A stretch of DNA of 38,033 nucleotides from NCBI GenBank assembly GCA_949128025.1, contig CASBRD010000239.1, forward strand, positions 1-38,033. Direction: 5' to 3'. Below, piece by piece: positions 15,571 to 23,116 of the stretch. This stretch comes from Oscillatoriales cyanobacterium PMM_0008 (lineage in GTDB: Bacteria; Cyanobacteriota; Cyanobacteriia; Cyanobacteriales; Aerosakkonemataceae). The notes under the pieces are model-generated. The model was not told where the DNA came from. It saw only the letters and a list, made by a program, of their open reading frames with translations, and searched no databases. Each line of letters opens with the position of its first letter. Positions within the stretch are counted from its first letter, which is position 1. Both the position numbers and the translations under genes were made by a program.

Positions 15571-16581
15571 ATGCCTGAGTTAAGACAAAACATCATCACT
15601 AGAGATTGGGTAATTATCGCTACCGAGAGGGCAAAAAGACCCCATGAATTTGCCGCTAGCACAAAAAATGCGATCGCAATTCCCTGCTATCGGGAAAATT
15701 GTCCGTTTTGTGTTGGCAATGAGGATTCCACGGACGAAGAAGTACTGCGTCTGAGCGATGAGAGCGGGTGGACGGTAAGGGTGGTGAAAAACAAATATCC
15801 GGCTCTTTCTAGTTTAGGAGACAGAGTCAGAAAAATCCAGGGGATTTATCGCTCTATATCGGGAGTTGGCATTCACGAAGTTGCGATCGAACATCGTCGT
15901 CATGATGCGATTATTGCTCTGCTAAGCGTTGCAGATGTAGCCAATATCTTACAAGTATACCGCCAAAGGTATCGCGAAATCCGCAAAGACCCCCGCATAG
16001 AGTCAATTATTATCTTCAAAAATCACGGACAAGAGGCGGGAACATCCCTGGAACATCCTCACTCCCAGATAACAGCTACGCCAGTGGTACCTTCCCAAGT
16101 TCGCATCCGCGTAGAAGAAGCTATCCGCTTTTTTGATGACACAGGTGATTGCATTTATTGTCGAACTTTGGTGGAGGAACTGGAAGCGGATGAGAGAATT
16201 ATTTTTCAGAGCGAATACTTTGTTGCTTTTATTCCCTACGCTGCACTTTCACCATTTCATATTTGGATTTTTCCGCGCCGACATACCTCGTCTTTTGATG
16301 ATATCACCGATGCAGAGATTTTCGACCTCGCTGACACGCTGAAAAATGTACTGGCTAAACTTTATTACGGATTAAATAATCCCGATTATAATTATTCTAT
16401 CCGTTCTATTCCCACCAGTACTTTCCAGACAGCTTATTTTCACTGGTACATAGCCATTATTCCCAGACTTTCCAAAGCTGCGGGATTTGAGTTGGGAAGT
16501 GGTATGTATATTAATACCGCTTTGCCGGAAGATAGCGCTAAGTATCTGCGGGAGATGCAAGTTTCAGCTATAAATGAGTAA
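15571..16581 (+). CDS. galT: Galactose-1-phosphate uridylyltransferase
   Basis: GalT exchanges UMP between UDP-glucose and galactose-1-phosphate in the Leloir pathway and belongs to the HIT superfamily. The 336-residue protein has CPFC (44-47, zinc-site type) and the active-site motif EHPHSQ (161-166) with nucleophilic His164. The C-terminal half matches the family (AALSPFHIWIFPRRHTSSF and AYFHWYIAIIPRL). ATG 15571 starts MPELRQNIITRDWVIIATER, as expected for this family; the twelve codons upstream lie next to a repeat element and are excluded. No gal operon partners adjoin. Some cyanobacterial members may be ADP- or UDP-glucose phosphorylases, so exact nucleotide use is uncertain. Confidence 0.92.
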   Translation: MPELRQNIITRDWVIIATERAKRPHEFAASTKNAIAIPCYRENCPFCVGNEDSTDEEVLRLSDESGWTVRVVKNKYPALSSLGDRVRKIQGIYRSISGVGIHEVAIEHRRHDAIIALLSVADVANILQVYRQRYREIRKDPRIESIIIFKNHGQEAGTSLEHPHSQITATPVVPSQVRIRVEEAIRFFDDTGDCIYCRTLVEELEADERIIFQSEYFVAFIPYAALSPFHIWIFPRRHTSSFDDITDAEIFDLADTLKNVLAKLYYGLNNPDYNYSIRSIPTSTFQTAYFHWYIAIIPRLSKAAGFELGSGMYINTALPEDSAKYLREMQVSAINE

Positions 16582-16639
16582 GTTTATATGTTACGATCGC
16601 TCTTAGAAAACCTTATTTTTACCACACACTCCGCTACCT

Positions 16640-16989
16640 ATGTCTGAACCTTTAACCCTCGATCCGAGCCAGTTTCCAGATATTAGCGTGAATTTGAAAA
16701 TATCAATGCTACTTGGTTGCGTTGGTGCTATCCTAATGGCACTCCCATCCCCACAGGTGATGAACTGGTGGCGCAAAAAGACGCGCAGTTATCCCAGGAA
16801 CAGACGCGCACCAAACAAGCTCTACTGCTTGGCATTGAGTTAGGCTTAAAGCTAAAATTTGGCGATCGAGGTTTAGCTATTTTGGGCGAAATTTCGGCAA
16901 TTACCGATGTTAGCTTGTTGCAGGCGATCGTATCTGGTTTATCAACAGCCAATAGTTTGGAGGAAATACAGCAAATTTATCGACTTTGA
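16640..16989 (+). pseudogene. Uma2-family gene remnant with internal deletion
   Basis: The first 16 codons (MSEPLTLDPSQFPDIS) look like a Uma2-family start. Reading then makes sense only in another frame: REFENINATWLRWCYPNGTP and IPTGDELVAQ, followed by ALLLGIELGLKLKFGDRGLA and a helical tail to 16989. LRWCxxxGxxIPTGDE is typical of Uma2 C-terminal parts. The central nuclease core of roughly 150 residues is missing and the join is out of frame. This is best read as an internally deleted, dead copy. Two overlapping small frames here should not be called as genes. Confidence 0.6.
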
Positions 16990-17019
16990 TAATACTGTAG
17001 GTTGGGTTTCAATTTTATA

Positions 17020-17080
17020 GGTACGTAGTTGCGCTTTAGCGCCAGATAAGAGCGCTAAAGCGCAACTACGTACCTTTTTT
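17020..17080 (+). repeat. MITE-like palindromic element, copy d, terminator-like
   Basis: Perfect 23-base arms, 17020-17042 and 17052-17074, surround a 9-base loop and are followed at once by TTTTTT. In the plus direction this has the full form of an intrinsic terminator, downstream of the Uma2 remnant. It is the GTAGTT variant of the element. Confidence 0.85.
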
Positions 17081-17175
17081 AATTCTTGTCTATGATATAA
17101 TGCAGTTGAATATGTTCAAATCCATATAAGTCGAATTTTTCTGGCATAACTCTTGATTTGAGAAGAGGGAAAAGA

Positions 17176-17809
17176 ATGCAAGTAGCCCTAAAACAAATTA
17201 TCGTACAACCAGGACAGCAATTACTGCTGAACGACATTAGTTGGCAACAATTTGAAACAATTTTAGATGAGTTGGGAGAAAGTCGTGCTGCTAGACTTTC
17301 TTATAGTAACGGTTGGCTAGAAATTATGGTGCCACTACCAGAACACGAAAAGGATAAAGAAATTCTTGGCGATTTAGTAAAAATTTTGCTAGAGAACCTA
17401 GAAATCGATTTTGAAACATTGGGATCGACAACGTTTAAGAACGATCGCATGATTCAATCTGTGGAACCAGACGCTTGTTTTTATATTCGCAATTACGCGG
17501 CTGCGATCGGTAAAACAAGTTTGGACTTGACTGTCGATCCGCCTCCAGATTTAGCAATTGAAATTGATATTACTTCTTAATAATTATCAGTTGTTGGGAG
17601 TACCGGAACTGTGGCGCTACACAAGGCGAGGATTGCAAATTAATCTGCTGCAAGAAGGAAACTATGTTGAGTCGAATATGAGTCCGAATTTTCCCAATAT
17701 TCCTATTATTGAATTAGTTAATGAATATGTCGATCGCACTCAAAGAGAAGGCAGAAGTCAAGCCGTTAGAGCTTTTAAACTTTGGGTGAAGGAAAATTTG
17801 AGAAGATAA
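17176..17809 (+). pseudogene. Uma2-family endonuclease-like gene, frameshifted
   Basis: The reading frame from ATG 17176 (preceded by GAGGGAAAAG) gives a normal Uma2 protein. It has SRAARLSYSNGWLEIMVPLP, VEPDACFYI and PPPDLAIEIDITS, the acidic residues of a PD-(D/E)XK-like site, and then it stops at 17578-17580. The continuation, NNYQLLGVPELWRYTRRGLQ, follows directly in another frame and runs to 17809 with a normal family C-terminus. The residues expected between DITS and NNYQ (an RTHF-like stretch) are absent, so a small out-of-frame deletion of about 11 bases is the simplest cause. Uma2 proteins are very numerous in cyanobacteria and of unclear function. Confidence 0.8.
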
Positions 17810-17816
17810 TAGCTTT

Positions 17817-17858
17817 GCTACGTAGTTGTGTTTTAGCGCTAAAGCGCAACTACGTACC
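17817..17858. repeat. MITE-like palindromic element, copy e (short form)
   Basis: A 42-base near-perfect palindrome centred on 17837/17838 (TACGTAGTTGTGTTTTAGC with its inverse). It lacks the loop of other copies. It lies between the broken Uma2 gene and the tRNA 3' end and may end both transcripts. Confidence 0.8.
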
Positions 17859-17871
17859 TAATATCCAGGGA

Positions 17872-17944
17872 TGGAGCTAAGCGGACTCGAACCGCTGACA
17901 TCTTCAATGCCATTGAAGCACTCTACCAACTGAGCTATAGCCCC
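17872..17944 (-). tRNA. tRNA-Ala (anticodon GGC)
   Basis: The reverse strand folds as a 73-base cloverleaf. The acceptor stem GGGGCTA pairs with TAGCTCC (one G-T). The D-arm has AGCTCAGTTGGTAGAG, the anticodon stem CTTCA/TGAAG encloses loop ATGGCAT with anticodon GGC, and the T-loop is GGTTCGAGTCC. The discriminator is A and CCA is not encoded. It reads alanine GCC/GCU codons. Confidence 0.97.
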
Positions 17945-17959
17945 TTTCGACGCTTTTCC

Positions 17960-17989
17960 ATTATGCCTTAACTATGGGTGTCTTGTCAA
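17960..17989 (-). promoter_or_regulatory. Promoter of tRNA-Ala
   Basis: On the reverse strand a consensus TTGACA (17984-17989) and CATAAT (17960-17965) are spaced by 18 bases. The -10 ends 15 bases before the tRNA 5' end. This is a good sigma-70-type match in the expected place. Confidence 0.65.
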
Positions 17990-18010
17990 GCACCTTCGCC
18001 AAAAATTTCT

Positions 18011-18217
18011 TTAATAATAGGTGTGCTGACTCATTTGGGCCAAATAGCCCATACAGCCTCCCACGAGGAAATAGACCACCAACATCGCGGCTGCGGACAT
18101 CGCCACGAGAGTACCTGCCAGCATTAAGGAAAATTCCTGTTGATCGAATGCCTGTTGCATGAGGTGCAGCGACCAAGCCACTAAGGCCACGTCAAACATT
18201 AGAATAGCAATCAACAT
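18011..18217 (-). CDS. Small two-helix membrane protein
   Basis: A 68-residue protein made almost entirely of two hydrophobic helices, about 1-20 (MLIAILMFDVALVAWSLHLM) and 31-55 (LMLAGTLVAMSAAAMLVVYF), joined by a short polar QQAFDQQEFS loop. The tail is MGYLAQMSQHTYY. I do not recognise a named family, but the composition and clean frame are those of a genuine small cyanobacterial membrane protein. It is on the same strand as tRNA-Ala and hisF, with gaps of 66 and 104 bases. The start is ATG 18217, and no strong Shine-Dalgarno is seen. Function unknown. Confidence 0.6.
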   Translation of the reverse strand: MLIAILMFDVALVAWSLHLMQQAFDQQEFSLMLAGTLVAMSAAAMLVVYFLVGGCMGYLAQMSQHTYY

Positions 18218-18321
18218 ATTTTTACGAAATGTAACAGTTTTATCTATTCTAATATACGCAAAAGCTGAGTTGAGGCGATGTGGCGATCGCTAAACCCCCC
18301 TAAAGATAGAGTTTGCAGATA

Positions 18322-19092
18322 TTACAGCAATCTTACCGGCACTTGGTGAGATGTTAAGTAATTTTTAATTTCGGCTACGGACAGTTGACCGTAATGCAGC
18401 AGGGATGCTAAAAGCGCTGCTTCCGCTTTTCCTTCCGTAAGGGCGTCATAAATGTGACCGCAGTTACCAGCGCCACCGGAGGCAATAACGGGAATTTGGA
18501 CACGATCGGCAATGGTGCGGGTTAACTCCAGGTCATACCCAGCTTGGGTGCCGTCAGCGTCCATACTCGTGACCAGAAGCTCTCCTGCGCCGCGTTGTTC
18601 GGCTTCTATAGCCCAGGCGATCGCATCCTTACCAGTGTTTTCTCGTCCGCCCCGCACGTAGACATCCCAGCCGGGGTTAGTTGGGTCTTGCCGCCTTCTG
18701 GCATCAATTGCGACAACGATACACTGATTGCCGAAGCGATCGCTCGATCGATTTATCAAATCCGGATCGCGCACAGCCGAGGAATTGATGCTAACCTTAT
18801 CTGCACCTGCCCTTAACAATTGTTTAATCATTTCTAAGGATTGAATGCCGCCGCCAACGGTCAAAGGGATAAAAACCTGCTCAGCCGTGCGATATACCAC
18901 ATCTATGATAATTTCCCGGTCTTCGTGAGTGGCTGTGATATCCAGAAACACCAACTCGTCGGCACCAGCCTCATTGTAAACCTGCGCCAATTCCACCGGG
19001 TCGCCAGCATCCTTGAGATCGACAAAGTTGATACCTTTGACAACCCGCCCAGCTTTTACATCCAAGCAAGGTAAGATTCGTTTAGCTAGCAT
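18322..19092 (-). CDS. hisF: Imidazole glycerol phosphate synthase subunit HisF
   Basis: HisF is the cyclase half of IGP synthase. With HisH it converts PRFAR and ammonia to imidazole glycerol phosphate and AICAR in histidine synthesis. The 256-residue (beta-alpha)8 protein starts [20 protein letters not shown], with catalytic Asp11, and has the second catalytic Asp130 in VVAIDARR. Phosphate-binding loops LTVGGGIQS and VIASGGAGN are intact. ATG 19092 is chosen because the family begins MLAKRIIPCLD; the 13 upstream codons are spurious. It stands apart from other his genes, as is common in cyanobacteria, and is divergent from ruvB. Confidence 0.98.
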   Translation of the reverse strand: MLAKRILPCLDVKAGRVVKGINFVDLKDAGDPVELAQVYNEAGADELVFLDITATHEDREIIIDVVYRTAEQVFIPLTVGGGIQSLEMIKQLLRAGADKVSINSSAVRDPDLINRSSDRFGNQCIVVAIDARRRQDPTNPGWDVYVRGGRENTGKDAIAWAIEAEQRGAGELLVTSMDADGTQAGYDLELTRTIADRVQIPVIASGGAGNCGHIYDALTEGKAEAALLASLLHYGQLSVAEIKNYLTSHQVPVRLL

Positions 19093-19251
19093 GGTAATTT
19101 TTGACTCTACTGAGATTCCGAGAATATCCAATTAATTGTAGGGTCACGGCATCATCAATGCGATCGGTCTTGACCACTAGATCGTTGTTAACGAACCGCC
19201 AAGACGCCAAGAAGAGGAAGAAGCGAATCAGTATAAATTAGATTTTTAATT

Positions 19252-20337
19252 ATGGCAATAATTTCCTCCAAACAACAGCCCACTGAACCAGACTCCCAAC
19301 CGAAGCAGCGTCGGGAGTCAACTGGCAAATCTCCTTCTTCGTCGCCAAAATCAGATTTGTTGGCACCCACAGCAGCTGCGGATGAAACCGACAAGTTGGA
19401 AGAGGGAATCAGACCCCAGCGACTCGCCGACTATATCGGCCAAAAAGATCTCAAGACGGTTTTGGAAATTGGCATCGCAGCGGCTAGAGGTAGAGGCGAG
19501 ACACTGGATCACCTGCTGCTGTATGGCCCTCCCGGTTTGGGCAAAACGACAATGGCGCTGATTTTAGCGGCAGAAATGGGCACCAGCTGTAAAATCACAG
19601 GCGCACCGTCCCTAGAACGTCCGCGAGACATTGTGGGGTTACTGGTGAGTCTCAAGCCTGGTGAAATCCTGTTTATTGACGAAATTCATCGCCTCACCCG
19701 GATGGCAGAGGAACTTCTCTACCCGGCGATGGAAGATTTTCGGTTAGATATTACGATCGGAAAAGGTCAAAGCGCAAAGACTCGCAGTTTGCCGCTATCA
19801 CCGTTTACGCTGGTAGGGGCGACGACTCGTGCGGGGGCGCTGACTTCACCGTTGCGCGATCGCTTTGGCCTCATTCAACGGCTACACTTTTATGAGCCGG
19901 AAGAACTGACAGTGATTTTACTGCGGACTGCCGAGATCCTCAAAACTCCGATCGCCCGTGAAGGCGCCCAAGAAATTGCCCGTCGTTCCCGTGGTACGCC
20001 CCGCATTGCTAACCGCCTGCTCAAAAGGGTGCGAGACTACACCCAAGTTAAAGCCAAAGGAGAAATTACTCAAGAGGTAGCAGCAGAAGCGCTGAAAGTG
20101 TTCAATGTTGACCCTCTCGGCTTAGACTGGACAGACAGGCGGGTGCTGAGTGTTATGATCCAAAACTTCAACGGAGGGCCAGTGGGAATCGAAACAATTG
20201 CATCGGCAAGTGGTGAAGATGTCCAAACGATTGAGGAAGTTTACGAACCTTATCTAATGCAGATAGGATTTATGCTCAGGACGCCTCGCGGTCGGATGGT
20301 CACCCCAGCTGCTTGGAAGCATTTGGGATATGATTAG
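19252..20337 (+). CDS. ruvB: Holliday junction branch migration helicase RuvB
   Basis: RuvB is the AAA+ motor that drives branch migration with RuvA during recombination and repair. The 361-residue protein has Walker A GPPGLGKT (92-99), Walker [10 protein letters not shown] (D143-E144), the sensor [20 protein letters not shown] and the C-terminal winged helix ([31 protein letters not shown]). The first 50 residues are a polar, Ser/Pro-rich extension seen in cyanobacterial RuvB and probably disordered. The gene is divergent from hisF; a repeat with GAACCGCCAAGACGCC lies just upstream. The stop is immediately followed by an STRR2 array. Confidence 0.98.
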   Translation: MAIISSKQQPTEPDSQPKQRRESTGKSPSSSPKSDLLAPTAAADETDKLEEGIRPQRLADYIGQKDLKTVLEIGIAAARGRGETLDHLLLYGPPGLGKTTMALILAAEMGTSCKITGAPSLERPRDIVGLLVSLKPGEILFIDEIHRLTRMAEELLYPAMEDFRLDITIGKGQSAKTRSLPLSPFTLVGATTRAGALTSPLRDRFGLIQRLHFYEPEELTVILLRTAEILKTPIAREGAQEIARRSRGTPRIANRLLKRVRDYTQVKAKGEITQEVAAEALKVFNVDPLGLDWTDRRVLSVMIQNFNGGPVGIETIASASGEDVQTIEEVYEPYLMQIGFMLRTPRGRMVTPAAWKHLGYD

Positions 20338-20368
20338 TCATTGGTCATTGGTCATTGGTCATTGGTCA
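20334..20368 (+). repeat. STRR2 heptamer array (TTGGTCA)n
   Basis: One TTAGTCA followed by four perfect TTGGTCA heptamers; the array begins at the ruvB stop codon. TTGGTCA is the classical STRR2 unit of filamentous cyanobacteria. Confidence 0.85.
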
Positions 20369-20461
20369 TTGAAAAGACAAATAACTTTGAACAAATGATC
20401 GTTGACTGTTTGACAGATGATTTGAAATAAATGACAATTACCAATTACTAATTAGCCAATT

Positions 20462-21538
20462 ATGATTCGCTGGATTTGGAATTTACTGTGTGTGCTGCTT
20501 GTTGTTATTTCTATTGGGTTTGTTAATATTTCGCCAGTGATGGCGCAAACGAAAACGCAGCCGATTACTACTGAGACGGAAACGCAGCCGATTATTACTG
20601 CAACCGAGACGGCGGAACCAAGTGTTAGCGAAACGGAAACGCAGCCGATTATTACTGAAACGGAAACGCAGCCGATTATTACTGAAACGGAAACGCAGCC
20701 GATTATTACTGAAACGGAAACGCAGCCGATTACTACTGAAACGGAAACGCAGCCGATTACTACTGCAACCGAGACGGCGCAACCGAGTGTTAGCGAAACG
20801 GAGACGCAACCGAGTGTTACCGAAAAAGAATTAGAAGGAAAAATAAATGAATTGGGTCAGAAGGTGGTTGATGCTACCCAAAATGGGGACTTTGCCACAT
20901 CTGAAACTTATTGGACTCAATTGATCGAGTTATTGCCAAATAATGCAGCTTTATGGAGCAATCGGGGTAATTCTAAGGCTAGTCAGAATAAGTTGGAGGA
21001 GGCGATCGCAGATTACAATAAAGCGATGGAACTGGCCCCCAACGCCCCCGACCCCTATCTGAATCGCGGCTTGGTTTTGGAAGCATTGGGAAAATTCGAT
21101 GATGCGATCGCAGATTACGATCGTGTGCTGGAACTGAACCCCAACGATCCGATGGGTTACAACAACCGGGGGAATGCTGAAGCAGGTTTGGGACAGTGGC
21201 AAGATGCGATCGCAGATTATCAAAAATCAATTGAATTAGCCCCCGATTTTGCCTTTGCCCGTGCCAACTACGCCCTCGCCCTCTATCAAACAGGTCAAAC
21301 AGAAGTTGCCATTCGCACTATGCGGAATATCATCCGCAAATATCCCCAATTTCCCGACATGAGGGCAGCTTTGACAGCCGCCCTTTGGGTACAAGGACAA
21401 CACGGCGAAGCAGAAAGTAACTGGGTTGCAACTGTGGGACTAGATTCCCGTTATAAAGATATCGAGTGGGTAAAAAATATCCGCCGTTGGCCTCCTGCTA
21501 TGGTAGCAGCCTTGCAAAAGTTCCTGAAAATTGAATAG
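20462..21538 (+). CDS. Exported TPR-repeat protein with Thr/Glu-rich repeat linker
   Basis: The 358-residue protein has an N-terminal signal sequence (MIRWIWNLLCVLLVVISIGF, likely cut after PVMA, about residue 28). A low-complexity region (about 30-122) built of nine-residue ETETQPIIT units with TATETAEPSV spacers follows. Then come at least three canonical tetratricopeptide repeats (NNAALWSNRGNSKASQNKLE, DPYLNRGLVLEALGKFDDAI, GYNNRGNAEAGLGQWQDAIA) and a helical C-terminus. TPR units bind protein partners. The export signal and acidic Thr-rich stalk suggest a periplasmic or thylakoid-lumen scaffold. No catalytic motif is seen. The stalk is encoded by near-identical 27-bp repeats and could vary in length between strains. 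Confidence 0.85.
   Translation: MIRWIWNLLCVLLVVISIGFVNISPVMAQTKTQPITTETETQPIITATETAEPSVSETETQPIITETETQPIITETETQPIITETETQPITTETETQPITTATETAQPSVSETETQPSVTEKELEGKINELGQKVVDATQNGDFATSETYWTQLIELLPNNAALWSNRGNSKASQNKLEEAIADYNKAMELAPNAPDPYLNRGLVLEALGKFDDAIADYDRVLELNPNDPMGYNNRGNAEAGLGQWQDAIADYQKSIELAPDFAFARANYALALYQTGQTEVAIRTMRNIIRKYPQFPDMRAALTAALWVQGQHGEAESNWVATVGLDSRYKDIEWVKNIRRWPPAMVAALQKFLKIE
20630..20764 (+). repeat. Five in-frame 27-bp tandem repeats
   Basis: Five consecutive units starting GAAACGGAAACGCAGCCGAT encode ETETQPI(I/T)T each. Imperfect related copies flank them on both sides, up to about 20810. The unit length is a multiple of three, so changes in copy number keep the frame. Confidence 0.9.
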
Positions 21539-21869
21539 AAATGTTGAGCGCTGTCCCTACCTCTAATCTTTGATTTAGGTAGGGAACTGAAACCCTTGAT
21601 TCTAAGACCCTTCTTCCCCTAGCCCTAGCTATATTACGCACCGATATCATGTCCTTACGCATCGGTTACCTAAAAAATTCGTGTGATTATTCTGCATCTG
21701 CGTTTATCTGCGTTCATCTGTCTTCATCTGCGGTAAAAATTTAACCAACGATGACAACAGACAATTGGACGATCGCACTCATGTACTGACGATGCAACCG
21801 GACACGATATGAAATGATATTCTGAATCCGGATAAGAGTGCGTAACTTCTAACAATATTGGAAACTGCC
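21539..21869. other. Intergenic spacer, no gene seen
   Basis: This 331-base spacer between the convergent TPR and HAD genes has a 9-bp hairpin, TCCCTACCT (21554-21562) with AGGTAGGGA (21577-21585). That is a possible terminator without a T-run. It also has a degenerate repeat CATCTGCGTTTATCTGCGTT at about 21695-21730. I see no coding or RNA gene. Confidence 0.5.
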
Positions 21870-22751
21870 TTACTCGATCGCACTTAGCACCAATTCCCCA
21901 ATTTGGGCTGGAGTTAACTCTTGCACGTTGCTGAAAATCACGTTGGCACCAGCTTGTCTTAGTTTATCGGCATAGGCATCGCGACGATCGGGCCAATACT
22001 GAAGATGGGGCGGCAAGATTCCTACGCCAATCCAACGCCGACTGGGTTGGACTAAACGCGCTTTTTCGACAGTATACATATCCGCAACCGTATCGCCCAC
22101 ATAGATAACTGGCGTCCCTATATCTATTGATGACTGCTTCTGCAACTGATGCACAGCTGCGAACAAACCAGTGGGGTCGGGTTTACCGGGGGCATCCTCC
22201 ATCGCCATCAGTACAGGCGACTGTAAACCCAAACGTCCCTCCAAAACGTAGGCAGCTTCAGCGCGGGGTGCGCCGCTGAAAAAACCCCAAGGAATACCAG
22301 CTTCGGTCAGACTTTCCAGATAGCTAGGCTGTAAAAGCAAGGTTTCGGTACAGATATAACCTGTCCAATTTTGGGGATCGGGCCCTTGATACCGGGACTG
22401 GAAAAAGTCGATCAGGGTTTGGTAGTCGATCGCAATTTCGCTTCGTTTCTGCCCTTGAGCCTCAAAATATCGATAAACTAACTCCAGGGAAGCCTCCCAG
22501 TCGTTATTCCAGATGCCTTCCGACTTGATGCTGTCCATATCTGCCTGTGTTGGGCGGGAGGCTTTGCGGGTGAAATGCTCGACGGTATCTGCGATCGCTC
22601 TCCGATAAGATCCTGCCACATCGCGGATCACACCATCAATATCGAAAACGACGATCGCACAGGTTAAGTTGGCTTCCAGACTGGGTTTTGGGGTCAATGT
22701 TCTGCACCTGCTAATCTGATATTCTTGCCAGGGATTTTGGTCAGCGACCAA
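21870..22751 (-). CDS. HAD-superfamily phosphatase (TIGR01548-like)
   Basis: This 293-residue HAD hydrolase has the nucleophile motif FDIDGVIRD (Asp37, Asp39), motif [12 protein letters not shown], the conserved lysine in GKPDP, and motif [15 protein letters not shown]-like acidic residues. All are intact, so phosphatase activity is expected. It resembles the cyanobacterial TIGR01548 group, whose substrate is unsettled; a sugar-phosphate or histidinol-phosphate-like substrate is possible. No ATG lies in a suitable position. The TTG at 22751, directly downstream of stop codons in the frame, is the only plausible start. It is divergent from PSRP-3, whose start lies 65 bases away. Confidence 0.85.
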   Translation of the reverse strand: MVADQNPWQEYQISRCRTLTPKPSLEANLTCAIVVFDIDGVIRDVAGSYRRAIADTVEHFTRKASRPTQADMDSIKSEGIWNNDWEASLELVYRYFEAQGQKRSEIAIDYQTLIDFFQSRYQGPDPQNWTGYICTETLLLQPSYLESLTEAGIPWGFFSGAPRAEAAYVLEGRLGLQSPVLMAMEDAPGKPDPTGLFAAVHQLQKQSSIDIGTPVIYVGDTVADMYTVEKARLVQPSRRWIGVGILPPHLQYWPDRRDAYADKLRQAGANVIFSNVQELTPAQIGELVLSAIE

Positions 22752-22816
22752 ATCAGCACGTTATTATAGTAAGGTTGTATAGTCTCAAAAAGTCTGAGTT
22801 GAACTCGGAGGTTTCA

Positions 22817-23116
22817 TTGTCGAAGTTCATTTTAAAGGTTCTTTGGCTGGATAAGGATGTAGCCATCGCTGTTGACCAAGTTGTAGGCAAAGGCACCAGT
22901 CCTTTGACTAAATACTTTTTCTGGCCTCGGAACGATGCTTGGGAAGAATTAAAAAACGAGATGGAGGCCAAGCACTGGATCTCCGAACACGATCGCGTAG
23001 AATTGCTTAATAAAGCAACGGAAGTCATTAACTACTGGCAAGAGGAAGGCAGACGCCGCCCGATGTCTGAAGCTCAGGGTAAATTCCCTGAAGTAGCGTT
23101 TACTGGTAGCGCTTAA
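22817..23116 (+). CDS. 30S ribosomal protein PSRP-3 / Ycf65 (cS23)
   Basis: The 99-residue protein ([20 protein letters not shown], then [15 protein letters not shown] and [20 protein letters not shown]) is the cyanobacterial and plastid-specific small-subunit ribosomal protein PSRP-3, Ycf65 in plastid genomes. It is a structural part of the 30S subunit. The start is TTG 22817, fixed by a strong GGAGG at 22807-22811 five bases upstream and by the family N-terminus. The frame's earlier TTG at 22775 would add 14 unrelated residues. The gene ends head-on with the kinase gene: the two TAA stops overlap in one TTAA. Confidence 0.93.
   Translation: MSKFILKVLWLDKDVAIAVDQVVGKGTSPLTKYFFWPRNDAWEELKNEMEAKHWISEHDRVELLNKATEVINYWQEEGRRRPMSEAQGKFPEVAFTGSA

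Noticed and set aside
17961-18176. 71-codon and 62-codon frames overlapping the small membrane protein
   Set aside because: They overlap a frame with clear transmembrane helices and also the tRNA promoter; they have no support of their own.
20483-20834. Arg-rich frames on both strands over the Thr-rich repeat
   Set aside because: Low-complexity shadows of the 27-bp repeat; the signal peptide and TPR domains fix the true frame.
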